Shown one piece after another: positions 56,138 through 64,000 of a DNA stretch of 64,000 nucleotides. This DNA is from Neiella marina. Its GTDB lineage: Bacteria > Pseudomonadota > Gammaproteobacteria > Enterobacterales > Neiellaceae. A model generated the notes under the pieces. It worked only from the letters and a program-made list of their open reading frames with translations, was not told where the DNA came from and searched no databases. The translations under genes and the position numbers were made by a program. The stretch is from positions 1 to 64,000 of the forward strand of contig NZ_NGNS01000010.1 of the NCBI RefSeq assembly GCF_002165625.1, in the 5' to 3' direction. Numbering within the stretch: position 1 is the stretch's first letter; each line of letters opens with the position of its first letter.

Positions 56138-56674
56138 ATGGCCAGAACCGCAGTAGCGCAACGGTTTTCCGATTGCCAACAGCTTGCCGAAAGTCAATGG
56201 CGCCAGCCTCTCGAACAGCACTTGCAACAGCTGCTCAAGCGCGCCGCTGAAGCGTTTGACTATCGGTTTGAACGTCCGACGTTAATGCTTAATCAGCGAG
56301 GTACCATCGCTGGCAGTGCGCGCTTACAGACCCAGGTGTTGCGGCTTAATCCGGTATTGCTGGTGGCAGAACCGCAAGCGTTCATTGGCCAAATCTTACC
56401 CCACGAATTGGCCCACTTACTGGTTCATCAGCTCTACGGCAGAGTTGCTCCTCATGGTGCCCAATGGCAACAAATGATGGAATCGGTATTTGACGTGCCT
56501 GCCGAGCGAACTCATCGTCTCGATGTGTCTGCGGTGCAAGGCGAGATGTTTTTATATCATTGTGGTTGCCAGCAACACCAGCTGACTATTCGTCGCCATA
56601 ACCGGGTTTTGCGCGGTGCTAGCTATCGTTGCCGTGGATGCGGTGAAGAGCTGCAGAAATTGCCGAATGAGTAG
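56138..56674 (+). CDS. sprT: SprT-family zinc metalloprotease-like protein
   Basis: A 178-residue protein of the SprT family. The metal site HELAH (H89, E90, H93) lies in LPHELAHLLVHQLYG, followed by the APHGAQWQ motif with a further His. The C-terminal zinc ribbon has CGC and CRGCG pairs around residues 145-172. Related human SPRTN degrades DNA-protein crosslinks; the bacterial role is unproven. It follows pdxH closely. Confidence 0.92.
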   Translation: MARTAVAQRFSDCQQLAESQWRQPLEQHLQQLLKRAAEAFDYRFERPTLMLNQRGTIAGSARLQTQVLRLNPVLLVAEPQAFIGQILPHELAHLLVHQLYGRVAPHGAQWQQMMESVFDVPAERTHRLDVSAVQGEMFLYHCGCQQHQLTIRRHNRVLRGASYRCRGCGEELQKLPNE

Positions 56675-56687
56675 TTTCGATTGAAAA

Positions 56688-56727
56688 GCCAGCCCGCAAA
56701 GTGGTCGCCACCACCTTGCGGATTGGC
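56688..56727. terminator. Terminator between sprT and the traT-like gene
   Basis: An extended imperfect stem (GCCAG-C-CCGCAA-A-GTGGT / ACCAC-C-TTGCGG-A-TTGGC) with a CGCC loop lies between the convergent genes. The flanking A and T tracts are short. Confidence 0.65.
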
Positions 56728-56740
56728 GGTTAGCTAGGCT

Positions 56741-57481
56741 TTACAGAATACCCGAAATTGAGTCAATCAAGCCCTTCTCAAGCGAAGGAAGCGCTTCTGG
56801 GAACTCAAGGTTTACTTTGTTTGCCGTAGAGACAATGCGTGTCTGGTAACGATGCCACTGAGTCTTCTTTGAAGAACTAACAGATTTGGCGCCGGAATTA
56901 CCTTGCTTCAACGATGCGCTGTTGTTTTCTGTGACAACTACTCCCTCTTCAGCTCTTTCTGAAAGTTGTAGGTCGGTAACCATTGTGTAGTACACATCTT
57001 CAACCATTGCGTCGGCAGCTACACCGATTGCTGCGCCAATCAGACCCGTCGCTAAACTACCTTTGCCGCTGCCAAAACCACCTGCACCAATCACAGCACC
57101 AGTTAAACCTGCACCATAACCCGATTGCAGCATGCCTTCCGCTTCGCGCTTATCCACTTTGCCGACTTGTAAAATGTTGGCTTGTACCATGTAGTGAGCT
57201 TCATTAGGGTTCTTAGTGATTCGATAGCCACGTTGAACTACGCGGTTCTCAATTGCGCTCCGGACATTCAAGTCTTGCTTGTCTGAGGTGTTTCGAATCT
57301 GAAGATAAACGACCATTTGCTCCGGTGGCACAGGATCGAGGAACACGGTGTCGGACATTTTGGTTTGGACATCAAGATTTCGTTTCTTGATTGCAGTGTG
57401 AGTGGCGGAGCATCCTCCTAATGCGAGCATGGCTAGCGCACTGAATGCGATGATTGTTTTTTTCAAAGTAGAAGAAGTCAC
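56741..57481 (-). CDS. TraT-like outer-membrane lipoprotein
   Basis: A 246-residue lipoprotein (lipobox LGGCS) matching the TraT complement-resistance family: ATHTAIKKRNLDVQTKMSDT, FLDPV, VYLQIRNTSDK, and the central glycine-rich membrane segment GAGLTGAVIGAGGFG. On F plasmids TraT mediates surface exclusion and serum resistance. Chromosomal copies in marine gammaproteobacteria have no known role, and no conjugation genes are nearby, so this is probably not a plasmid remnant. The start is a GTG at 57481 with GAGGGA upstream. It is convergent with sprT. Confidence 0.9.
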   Translation of the reverse strand: MTSSTLKKTIIAFSALAMLALGGCSATHTAIKKRNLDVQTKMSDTVFLDPVPPEQMVVYLQIRNTSDKQDLNVRSAIENRVVQRGYRITKNPNEAHYMVQANILQVGKVDKREAEGMLQSGYGAGLTGAVIGAGGFGSGKGSLATGLIGAAIGVAADAMVEDVYYTMVTDLQLSERAEEGVVVTENNSASLKQGNSGAKSVSSSKKTQWHRYQTRIVSTANKVNLEFPEALPSLEKGLIDSISGIL

Positions 57482-57706
57482 GTTGTTCCCTCGGGTTAAT
57501 GATTTTTAGTGAGGGGTACGGATGCTCTGTGAACAAGCGGAGTTAGTATAAGGAGGAAGAACGTCCTATTTCTTCACTAATCGTTGGGAGCATTCCGTGC
57601 CCATCAGCATGCTACTTTTGGGGAGAGAATAACGTTTTGATCTTGCGCAATTTATTTATTCATCTGTTGTTGCTACTACCCTATCTTGGTGATTAGCTAG
57701 AACAGA

Positions 57707-58468
57707 TTAGATTTTCAGTAGGCTGTAATCTTGTAGCTGCGGTATTTGGCGGTGAGCTTCAAGCTCTAGTTTGTGCAGTTGCTCTGCTTGCTCACACACT
57801 AGATCGCCACGCTGTTCAATGGATTCAGCAGACGCTTCTACTTTTTGTTCGATGGCTTCACCCATTTTCTCCATCCGCTTACCGAATGCTTCCATGCGTT
57901 CTTCGAACGAACCGTCGCTGGAGCTGAATGCTTCTCCTAACATACTAAATACAGAGCCTAAGCCTTGTTCAACGGAGTTTTCTACCACCCGGCTAATTCC
58001 TTGTTCCAGTTCTTCATCAAACTCACCGTTATTGTGAGCCGCCAAGTGATATGTTTGTTCCTCCTTTGAGAAGTACTTCTCCTGTGTCTCTTTGAGTTGT
58101 TCGATGGATTCTTCCAACTCACGCTGACCATCATCATTGATGTTCAAACCTTTGATTACTTCTTGTACTGCGATCATCGCGACTTCAACAGCATCCACCG
58201 CTAGGTCAACGACTTGTGGTACGAACTCTCGAATACCTTGCTGATAGGCCTGATAAGCATCTTGCTGTTCGGAGCTCAACTCCAACGCTGAACCGTCGAC
58301 GTACAAGCGATCAGCCGTCATCACAACCGGTGATTTTTCGTCGACCAGTAACTCAATTTTGGTCGGGGTCAAATCCACGCCCATGGTCATATCGACAGAG
58401 CATTCATCGTTATGGGCCATGACCGATGTGGAAAGTAGAGCGGCGGTGGCGAATAGGGCGTTACGCAT
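57707..58468 (-). CDS. yggN: YggN-family (DUF2884) exported protein
   Basis: A 253-residue protein with signal peptide MRNALFATAALLSTSVMAHN (58468, AAGGA eight bases upstream); longer frames upstream lack support. The mature protein is acidic and strongly helical, with coiled-coil-like stretches around EESIEQLKETQEKYF and EERMEAFGKRMEKMGEAIEQ. DUF2884 proteins are of unknown function, likely periplasmic. The C-terminus includes the conserved single Cys in GDLVCEQAE. No neighbour gives a clue to its job. Confidence 0.83.
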   Translation of the reverse strand: MRNALFATAALLSTSVMAHNDECSVDMTMGVDLTPTKIELLVDEKSPVVMTADRLYVDGSALELSSEQQDAYQAYQQGIREFVPQVVDLAVDAVEVAMIAVQEVIKGLNINDDGQRELEESIEQLKETQEKYFSKEEQTYHLAAHNNGEFDEELEQGISRVVENSVEQGLGSVFSMLGEAFSSSDGSFEERMEAFGKRMEKMGEAIEQKVEASAESIEQRGDLVCEQAEQLHKLELEAHRQIPQLQDYSLLKI

Positions 58469-58650
58469 TGTCATCATCCTTATTAGCGAAATGTGTTGGT
58501 TAGTGCTTGATTTAGTTAAACCACAATCAAACAATGTGCCAAAGTTTATTTTATTGTTTTTGTTAGAAAATATTATTTATTTTGTGATCGAGGCGTGAAC
58601 AATAACGCGTTACTTAGTCAATTTAACCAATGGTTTGGTGAAAATTATCA

Positions 58651-58676
58651 GGCGTTGCTCCGAGTCGAGCAACGCC
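58651..58676 (-). terminator. Terminator downstream of the GST gene
   Basis: A 10-bp perfect stem, GGCGTTGCTC / GAGCAACGCC, with a 6-base loop, starting 12 bases after the GST stop on the minus strand. The tail TGATAATTTT is a weak U tract. Confidence 0.6.
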
Positions 58677-58687
58677 AAAAGCTAGCG

Positions 58688-59302
58688 CTAGCTGGCCATT
58701 TCCTTTTCCAATGCAGCGGCTAACGCTGGACGTCGGCTATTGCGTTTGCGATACGCTGCGAGCTTAGCTGGTAGCTGCTGTTCAAATTTCACCGCCCAAT
58801 TGAGGGTGTGAGTGAGGAGGATATCCGCCACGGTGAAGTTGTCGAATAGGGTATCTGTATCAGGTAACAGGCACTCAAGTTCGTTGCAAATTTTGTCAAA
58901 CTCCCAAGCGGCCGTTTCGAGCATTTGTGGCACACGCTGAGGCTCTGGCAGGGCAAATCGGTGCTTACCCATGGTCCACAGTGGCTGCTCTAATTCGCTG
59001 GTGACTAATTGCACCCAACGATGATGCTGTGCTTTATCTTCAATACTTTGGGGAAGCAGTTGCGTTGGACCATAACGCTCGGCAAGGTAAAGGCAGATTG
59101 CCGCCGATTCGGTCATGACAAGGTCGTCATCAAGCAATGTTGGTATTTTACCGCATGGGTTGAGTGCCAGATATTCTGCACTGCGGTGTTCGCCGCTGGC
59201 GAAATCGACTTTGTGATATTGCCAGTCTAGCCTCAGCTCTTCTAGCGTCCAACTCACTCGCAGCGATCGGCTGCGAGGAATACCATGTAGCGTAATCATC
59301 AT
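58688..59302 (-). CDS. Glutathione S-transferase family protein
   Basis: A 204-residue protein with an N-terminal thioredoxin-like GST domain (residues 1-78) and a C-terminal helical domain. The glutathione-binding elements are IPRSRSLRVSW near the active Ser/Arg positions, GKIPTLLDDD with the cis-Pro, and the ESAAICLYLAERYG signature. It likely conjugates glutathione to electrophiles or acts as a thiol reductase; the substrate is unknown. It is divergent from the response regulator gene. Confidence 0.9.
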   Translation of the reverse strand: MMITLHGIPRSRSLRVSWTLEELRLDWQYHKVDFASGEHRSAEYLALNPCGKIPTLLDDDLVMTESAAICLYLAERYGPTQLLPQSIEDKAQHHRWVQLVTSELEQPLWTMGKHRFALPEPQRVPQMLETAAWEFDKICNELECLLPDTDTLFDNFTVADILLTHTLNWAVKFEQQLPAKLAAYRKRNSRRPALAAALEKEMAS

Positions 59303-59413
59303 TGATTCCTTAAGTTTGGTGATTTAAGTGCCAAATTGTTGTCATAGATCTTGAGGTTAGTGACTCAAATTGAAATACTGCCGCGTTAATCAAGACTCTT
59401 CAGGATGAAGCCC

Positions 59414-60067
59414 ATGCGCTTAGCCGACCAGATTATCATAGCTGACGATCACCCATTGTTTCGTCAAGCCTTGATGCTAACTCTCAATGCTGTCCCAGCG
59501 CTTCAGGGAGTAGAGTGGCTTGAAGCAGACACAGTGGATGTTCTCGATAAGCTTCTGGAGACTGCCGCCGACGCCGATTTGCTGGTGCTCGATTTGCAGA
59601 TCCCCGGTGCCCACGGCTTTTCCACTTTAGTTCATGTTCGCTCGCATTTCCCTGATTTGCCTGTGGTTGTGGTGTCAGCTCATGAAGAAGACGAGAATAT
59701 TCGTCGTGCGATGCAGGCCGGAGCTTGCGGTTTTATTCCCAAGTCGATTGACCCAGATGAACTTCGAGATGCCATGGTGGCGGTGCTTGAAGGACAGGTT
59801 TGGGTGCCGGACCCAAAGATCCTGGAGCAATCTGGCGATGATGACATTGTGGCTCGATTAGCGTCGTTAACGCCGCAACAGCATCGGATTCTGATGATGT
59901 TTGCCGACGGCATGCTGAATAAGCAAATCGCCATTGATTTGAGTGTTTCTGAGGCGACGGTGAAAGCGCATGCCACCGCCATTTTCAAAAAGCTCAATGT
60001 CCGCAACCGAACTCAAGCCGTGATTGCCGTCAGTCAGCTGGATTTAGGCCAGTTCCAAACCAACTAG
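59414..60067 (+). CDS. crbR: LuxR-type response regulator (CrbR/ErdR-like)
   Basis: A 217-residue two-component regulator. The receiver (residues 5-122) has the acidic pocket DD, phospho-acceptor D60 in LVLDLQIPG, the conserved Thr/Ser region VSAHEED and Lys in FIPKS. The LuxR-type HTH (about 150-215) shows LTPQQHRILMMFADGMLNKQ and SEATVKAHATAIFKKLNVRN. The ATG at 59414 is preferred (AGGA eight bases upstream); ATG at 59405 also fits. With the SSS-domain kinase encoded nearby it resembles CrbR/CrbS of Vibrio and ErdR/MxtR of Pseudomonas, which switch on acetate use (acs). That function is by analogy. Confidence 0.8.
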   Translation: MRLADQIIIADDHPLFRQALMLTLNAVPALQGVEWLEADTVDVLDKLLETAADADLLVLDLQIPGAHGFSTLVHVRSHFPDLPVVVVSAHEEDENIRRAMQAGACGFIPKSIDPDELRDAMVAVLEGQVWVPDPKILEQSGDDDIVARLASLTPQQHRILMMFADGMLNKQIAIDLSVSEATVKAHATAIFKKLNVRNRTQAVIAVSQLDLGQFQTN

Positions 60068-60117
60068 AAGGTCAGCAGAGAGCAGATAGGCCGCAGTTAT
60101 TCTCCAGTTCGGACACG

Positions 60118-60176
60118 CGGTGAATACATCCTTGTACGCTCTACCGCAGCATCCTTGCTGCGGAAGGTCCTCACCG
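60118..60176. repeat. Multi-hairpin palindromic element, REP-like
   Basis: Outer arms CGGTGA (60118-60123) and TCACCG (60171-60176) enclose two stems that share the loop TCCT: TACA-TCCT-TGTA (60125-60136) and CCGCAGCA-TCCT-TGCTGCGG (60144-60163). This cloverleaf arrangement resembles dispersed intergenic repeats more than a terminator. It sits between the convergent crbR and crbS genes. No second copy is in the window, so repetition in the genome is only inferred. Confidence 0.5.
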
Positions 60177-60279
60177 AAGAATAATTACGGCCCATAGACA
60201 GTCATGTGGACAGCTCGCTAGCACTGCACTGGACTGAATAGGGGGTGAACTAAGTGAATCTCTGGTTCGAACAACGTTG

Positions 60280-63200
60280 TCAACTCTCTTCCAACTCAGC
60301 CAGTGAACGCTGAATCATTGCTCGCAAGCGAGCTGGCTTAACCATCTTGCGCATAAAGCCGTAGCCTCTCGCTTCAGCATCTTGCTGTAGGCCAACTTTG
60401 CTGTCGGCGGTGATAAGAATTCCTGGGATTGGCATGCCACAGATTTGTCTCACCGAGTCCATCAGTTGCAAGCCGGTTTCGCCCTGATCCAGCTGATGGT
60501 CAACTAACATAATCGCCACCGGCTCTTCGCAGCTTTCAACCACATCAATCGCCTGAGCGATGCTATAGGCCGTCAACACATTGGCTTTCCAGCTCTCCAG
60601 CAGTGCTGCCATGCCGTGCAATACTGCCTCGTCATTGTCGACGCACAGCACGGTTCGGCCTTCGATCATCTCAAAGCCAGGGCGCCTCACTGGAGCCGCC
60701 AGTTGCGCCGCAGCTTGGGTCGGGCAAACTCGAGGTACACGGATTGAAAAGGTAGAGCCTTGGTTTGGCTGAGATTGCAGCTCGATGTCATGACCCAAAA
60801 TTCGGCAAAAGCCCTGTGCAATGTTCAAACCAAGGCCTAGGCCTTGCGCGCTCACCCGCTTTTGTCCCTCAAGGCGAGTAAACGCCTCGAATACCGTTTG
60901 GTGCTTATCGGGATCAATGCCCGGACCGGTATCTGTAACTTGAATGAGCATTTCGCCCCGACTGCGACGACAGCCGAGCAACACCTTGCTGCCACTGGCA
61001 TAACGAAAGGCATTGGTCAGCAAGTTTTGCAGAATACGTCTCAGCAGCTTCAAATCTGAGTGCAGCCACATGCTGTTACTTTGAACCCGAAAATCAATTT
61101 CGTACTGGGTCGCCAAAGCAGTGAACTCGCGACTTAAAATATCGAATAGATCCTTCACTGCAAATGAGGTGGTCACAGGTTTAATGCGGCCCGATTCAAT
61201 TCGGGCGACATCGCCCATGTCATTGAGTAATTCGCTAGCGGTCGCCAATGACTTATTGAGATTGGTGAGCAAATCGCGATGTGAGATGGTCAGGTCGCGT
61301 TGTTGTCCCAGCGCTGAACTAAACAGCCGAGCCGCTTCAAGCGGTTGCATTAAATCATGGCTGCAGGTCCGTAAATAATGACTCTTGTTAAAGTTAGCTT
61401 GCTCCAGCGCGCTGTTTGCCTCTTGTAACGCGTGAGTCCGCTCGGTTACCCGACTCTCTAGTTCTTCGTTCGCACGCTGCAAGGCATGCTGGGCTTCACG
61501 GTAAACGGTGACGTCGGAGAACGTCATAACAAAGCCGCCCGAAGGCATTGGATTGCCGCGAATTAGAATCACTCTATGATCTGGCAGAGTCCGTTCTGAA
61601 GTGTGGGAGGTGCCGCGGCGAAGGTGAGCAACACGGTTTTGAACTTGCTCTTCGATCGCGCCCTCACCGCAGAGGCCTCGGGAAATATTGTGACGAATTA
61701 AGTTGGCAATGGGGGTACCAACCTCAACCATGTTTTCGGGGTATTGGAACAAATCAAGATAACGTTTATTCCATGCGACCAAGCGCAAATCGCGATCAAC
61801 CACTGACATCCCTTCACCGGCATTTTCAATGGCCCCTTGCAGCAAGGTTTGACTGAATTCGATCCGTTCCGATGATGTTTGTTCAACCAATTGAGCAATT
61901 TCATCAAGGGCAATATCGCGCCCTTCAAGGGCTGAAGACAGCAATAGCTTTGCTGAGCTGGCGCCCATCACACTGCCTAACAATCGCTCGCTATGGGTTA
62001 ACAGAGTTTGCTGAAATCGTGGTGTGCCGGGTTTAATTTCGTGATTGCGCATGCTGCGCTCAAATTGGCGAAAGGTCGAATCTGCGCGGCGGTCACCAAC
62101 AAATCGCGCGGCCAGCGCTTTCATCTCATTGACGCTAATTTGGCTGATATTGCGAGGTAACTGGCTTTCTGGATTATGGCGTTCTTGAAACTGGCCGGCC
62201 TGAATACGTTCGACCACAGTCGGTCTGGCCCAACTGCTGCCGAACCACAAGCCAAAGACATTGCTACCAAGGCTGAATAAAGTGCCAGCGGTAATTGCTG
62301 AAATGCCGTCAATTTCTAACCAAGGGGGTACTGACAGCACGCCAAAGTGCGGGAATACCACCCATAACAACCAATTGGTGGCACCCAATAAAAGGCCAAG
62401 CGCAACCCCAATGCGGTTAGCCCAACGCCAGTAAAATGCCGCCAGCAAACCCGGCGCTAACTGAGCAATAGCGGCGAAAGCAATTTCACCAAGGCTACTG
62501 AGGGTATCTGGCGGTGCCAGTAAAAATGCTGTGTAGCCAAGGATGATCACTAGCACAATCAGACCGCGGCGAATGAAAAGCACGCGCTGATTAAAGTCAT
62601 CAAAGGTGCGAGCGCGTTGGTCAAAGCCGCGTTTAAACATTAATGGCAGGAATATTTCGTTGCTGACCATGGTCGCTAAGGCGATGCTGGACACAATCAC
62701 CATCGAACTGGCTGCCGATAGTGCCCCTAAAAACGCTAGCACCGACAGCCACTCGTAGCCTTGGTGCTGCGGCAGCATTAACACATAGGCATCGGGGTCC
62801 ACTTGCTGTCCGAGCATCAAGTAACCGGCAATACCTAGTGGAGCGGCGAATAGCGCGAATACCAACAGATAGAGCGGAAACAGCCAGCGCGATGTTTTTG
62901 CTTCTTCAGCGCCTCGGCTTTCCACCACCATGACGTGAAACTGACGTGGCAAACACAAGAATGCAGCGGCTACCACAATGGTTGAACCTAGCATCGCTGG
63001 CATGCTTGGCCAGCCAATTTGCTGTTCTGACATGCCCGCAGCTGCCGCCGATTGCCATAGCTCGATGGGAGAAGAGAAAAATACAAAACAGACCACTAAA
63101 CCGACCAGCAAAAAAGCCAGCACTTTGACAATGGATTCAAAGGCGATGGCCAGCATAATACCGGGGTGGCGTTCGGTCATATCGACGGTTCGAATTCCGA

Positions 63201-63708
63201 ACAACATGGTAAAAATCGCCAATACCAGCGCGATCATAAAGCCCAACTCGGCATCGCTGAAGGTGGTTGGACTCATCAATTGCACGCTGTAGACAATGGC
63301 TTTAATTTGCAGGGCTAAGTAAGGCATGGTGCCAATCAGTGCCACTAAGGTGACACTTAAAGCCAAGCCTTGCGATTTACCAAAACGAGATGCGATTAAA
63401 TCGGCGATCGAAGTGAGTTGCAGTTTGTGACTGACCCTCATCATTCGTTGGATTAATGGCCAGGCAAATAGAAACAGAGCGATAGGGCCCAGATAAATCG
63501 GCAAATGAGAAAAGCTGGCGGATGAGGCCTGTGCCGAAGTGCCAAGAAAGCTCCAAGATGAGCAGTAAACGCCTAGCGATAATCCATAGATCCAAGGCCG
63601 AATGCGAGCGTTTAGCTGGAATCGTTGCTGATCACCAAACCAGGCCAATAAAAACAACAGGCCGATATAGCCAAAACTGATCACAATCAGTTGCCACTGG
63701 GTCAGCAT
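60280..63708 (-). CDS. crbS: Hybrid sensor kinase with Na+/solute-symporter domain (CrbS/MxtR-like)
   Basis: An 1142-residue membrane histidine kinase. Residues 1-500 form a twelve- to thirteen-helix SSS (sodium/solute symporter-like) domain, e.g. LGVYCSSWSFLGTSAQASSA and RFGKSQGLALSVTLVALIG. Next come a PAS domain (about 620-745), a coiled linker, HisKA with the phospho-His in CSHDLMQPLEAARLF (about 780), HATPase with NLLTNAFRYASG and DTGPGIDPDK, and a C-terminal receiver with Asp in IMLVDHQLDQG (about 1068). This is the CrbS/MxtR layout, known to sense acetate-related conditions and to act with CrbR/ErdR. It is convergent with the regulator gene. The SSS part may also transport. Confidence 0.9.
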   Translation of the reverse strand: MLTQWQLIVISFGYIGLLFLLAWFGDQQRFQLNARIRPWIYGLSLGVYCSSWSFLGTSAQASSASFSHLPIYLGPIALFLFAWPLIQRMMRVSHKLQLTSIADLIASRFGKSQGLALSVTLVALIGTMPYLALQIKAIVYSVQLMSPTTFSDAELGFMIALVLAIFTMLFGIRTVDMTERHPGIMLAIAFESIVKVLAFLLVGLVVCFVFFSSPIELWQSAAAAGMSEQQIGWPSMPAMLGSTIVVAAAFLCLPRQFHVMVVESRGAEEAKTSRWLFPLYLLVFALFAAPLGIAGYLMLGQQVDPDAYVLMLPQHQGYEWLSVLAFLGALSAASSMVIVSSIALATMVSNEIFLPLMFKRGFDQRARTFDDFNQRVLFIRRGLIVLVIILGYTAFLLAPPDTLSSLGEIAFAAIAQLAPGLLAAFYWRWANRIGVALGLLLGATNWLLWVVFPHFGVLSVPPWLEIDGISAITAGTLFSLGSNVFGLWFGSSWARPTVVERIQAGQFQERHNPESQLPRNISQISVNEMKALAARFVGDRRADSTFRQFERSMRNHEIKPGTPRFQQTLLTHSERLLGSVMGASSAKLLLSSALEGRDIALDEIAQLVEQTSSERIEFSQTLLQGAIENAGEGMSVVDRDLRLVAWNKRYLDLFQYPENMVEVGTPIANLIRHNISRGLCGEGAIEEQVQNRVAHLRRGTSHTSERTLPDHRVILIRGNPMPSGGFVMTFSDVTVYREAQHALQRANEELESRVTERTHALQEANSALEQANFNKSHYLRTCSHDLMQPLEAARLFSSALGQQRDLTISHRDLLTNLNKSLATASELLNDMGDVARIESGRIKPVTTSFAVKDLFDILSREFTALATQYEIDFRVQSNSMWLHSDLKLLRRILQNLLTNAFRYASGSKVLLGCRRSRGEMLIQVTDTGPGIDPDKHQTVFEAFTRLEGQKRVSAQGLGLGLNIAQGFCRILGHDIELQSQPNQGSTFSIRVPRVCPTQAAAQLAAPVRRPGFEMIEGRTVLCVDNDEAVLHGMAALLESWKANVLTAYSIAQAIDVVESCEEPVAIMLVDHQLDQGETGLQLMDSVRQICGMPIPGILITADSKVGLQQDAEARGYGFMRKMVKPARLRAMIQRSLAELEES

Positions 63709-63770
63709 AACTTACTCAATCCTAAGCTCTATTTGATTGCTCCAGACCTTGGCATTGAAGCGCTACAGCG

Positions 63771-64000
63771 TCAAGCCAATTGCACCACATCATTAAGTCG
63801 ACTCACAGAAGTTTGGTGAGCTTGCTGCGCCATTAGCAATTCAGCACAGGCAATGGCATCGCCCAGCGCCTGATGGCCGGATGATAGAGGTAATTCATAA
63901 TGTTGCCGGCAATGATGTAAGCGTAGTCGATGCAAAGGCACATTCGGCGCGGTGCGTTCTTGGCGCCGCTTTTCGATTTGTTGAGTGTCAATCACCAACA
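63771..64000 (-). CDS. DnaQ-like 3'-5' exonuclease, C-terminal part (partial at window edge)
   Basis: About 75 residues of a reading frame that runs off the right end. IDTQQIEKRR, then RLRLHHCRQHYELPLSSGHQ and ALGDAIACAELLMAQ match the last part of the DEDDh exonuclease fold, with His and Asp of the ExoIII motif in SGHQALGDA. The frame stays open to the window edge, so the true start is outside. Genes of this kind commonly sit next to crbS and acetate-permease genes in Shewanella and Vibrio, in line with the CrbS assignment. Confidence 0.82.
   Translation of the reverse strand, partial: LVIDTQQIEKRRQERTAPNVPLHRLRLHHCRQHYELPLSSGHQALGDAIACAELLMAQQAHQTSVSRLNDVVQLA

Noticed and set aside
56741-57481. 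Plasmid or conjugative remnant suggested by the TraT-like gene
   Set aside because: No other transfer genes nearby, and chromosomal TraT homologues are common in this group.

Overview
This 64 kb window looks like a chromosomal segment of a marine-type gammaproteobacterium of the Alteromonadales/Vibrionales kind (Shewanella, Ferrimonas or Vibrio relatives). That placement is an inference from gene content: a gammaproteobacterial 23S-5S rRNA operon end, the holD-rimI pair, the sodium-flagellum genes flgT and flgO-flgP, a CrbS/CrbR-type acetate-switch pair, pdxH, sprT, yggN and HopJ-family genes. I see no prophage, integrase, insertion sequence or CRISPR array.

Layout. 1-2830: 3' part of an rRNA operon (23S partial, 5S, terminator). 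3171-14667: a surface-polysaccharide locus. It opens with a PEP-CTERM-like exported protein, followed by a Wzx flippase, three GT4 glycosyltransferases, a Wzy polymerase and a full PglC/PglD/PglE/PglF-like set that should make UDP-N,N'-diacetylbacillosamine and load it on undecaprenyl phosphate. The locus sits between the rRNA operon and tRNA-Trp. 14840-17635: a nasT-nasS-cobA operon preceded by a sigma-54 promoter and two NtrC-like sites. 17713-21763: holD-rimI, a hydrolase-like lipoprotein, and an M23 peptidase/bactofilin pair with a long out-of-frame overlap. 21917-30488: alkaline phosphatase, LysE exporter, SDR, a DUF2061 gene behind a Fur box, aldehyde dehydrogenase aldA, a flavin-reductase-like protein, a LysR regulator divergent from a TDT transporter, and a HopJ protein.

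30708-38791: a sugar-acid catabolic operon (GntR regulator, enolase-superfamily dehydratase, MFS transporter, KDPG-type aldolase), a membrane diguanylate cyclase, a DM13 protein, an RraA-like protein and an exported metallopeptidase. 38826-43715: an AT-richer stretch with a possible small zinc-ribbon protein and a 1377-residue lipoprotein with a von Willebrand D-like domain, bounded by tRNA-Arg(CCU). 43941-47205: a membrane protein, then flgT divergent from flgO-flgP. The gap between them carries two back-to-back sigma-54 promoter matches. 47266-55273: an unknown lipoprotein, a decayed metallo-beta-lactamase-fold gene, a GT2 enzyme, a LacI regulator and an AttEFGH-like ABC system with a CrtC/AttH lipoprotein. 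55481-59302: pdxH, sprT, traT-like, yggN and a GST. 59414-64000: a response regulator and an SSS-domain hybrid kinase (CrbR/CrbS type) in convergent orientation around a hairpin repeat, and the end of a DnaQ-like exonuclease gene.

The most coherent new readings are regulatory: NtrC/sigma-54 control of nasTS-cobA, paired sigma-54 promoters for the flagellar outer-ring genes, and Fur control of the DUF2061 gene. I found no clear candidate for an entirely new multi-gene system. The least explained items are the large VWD lipoprotein with its small neighbour, and the PEP-CTERM-like protein heading the polysaccharide locus.
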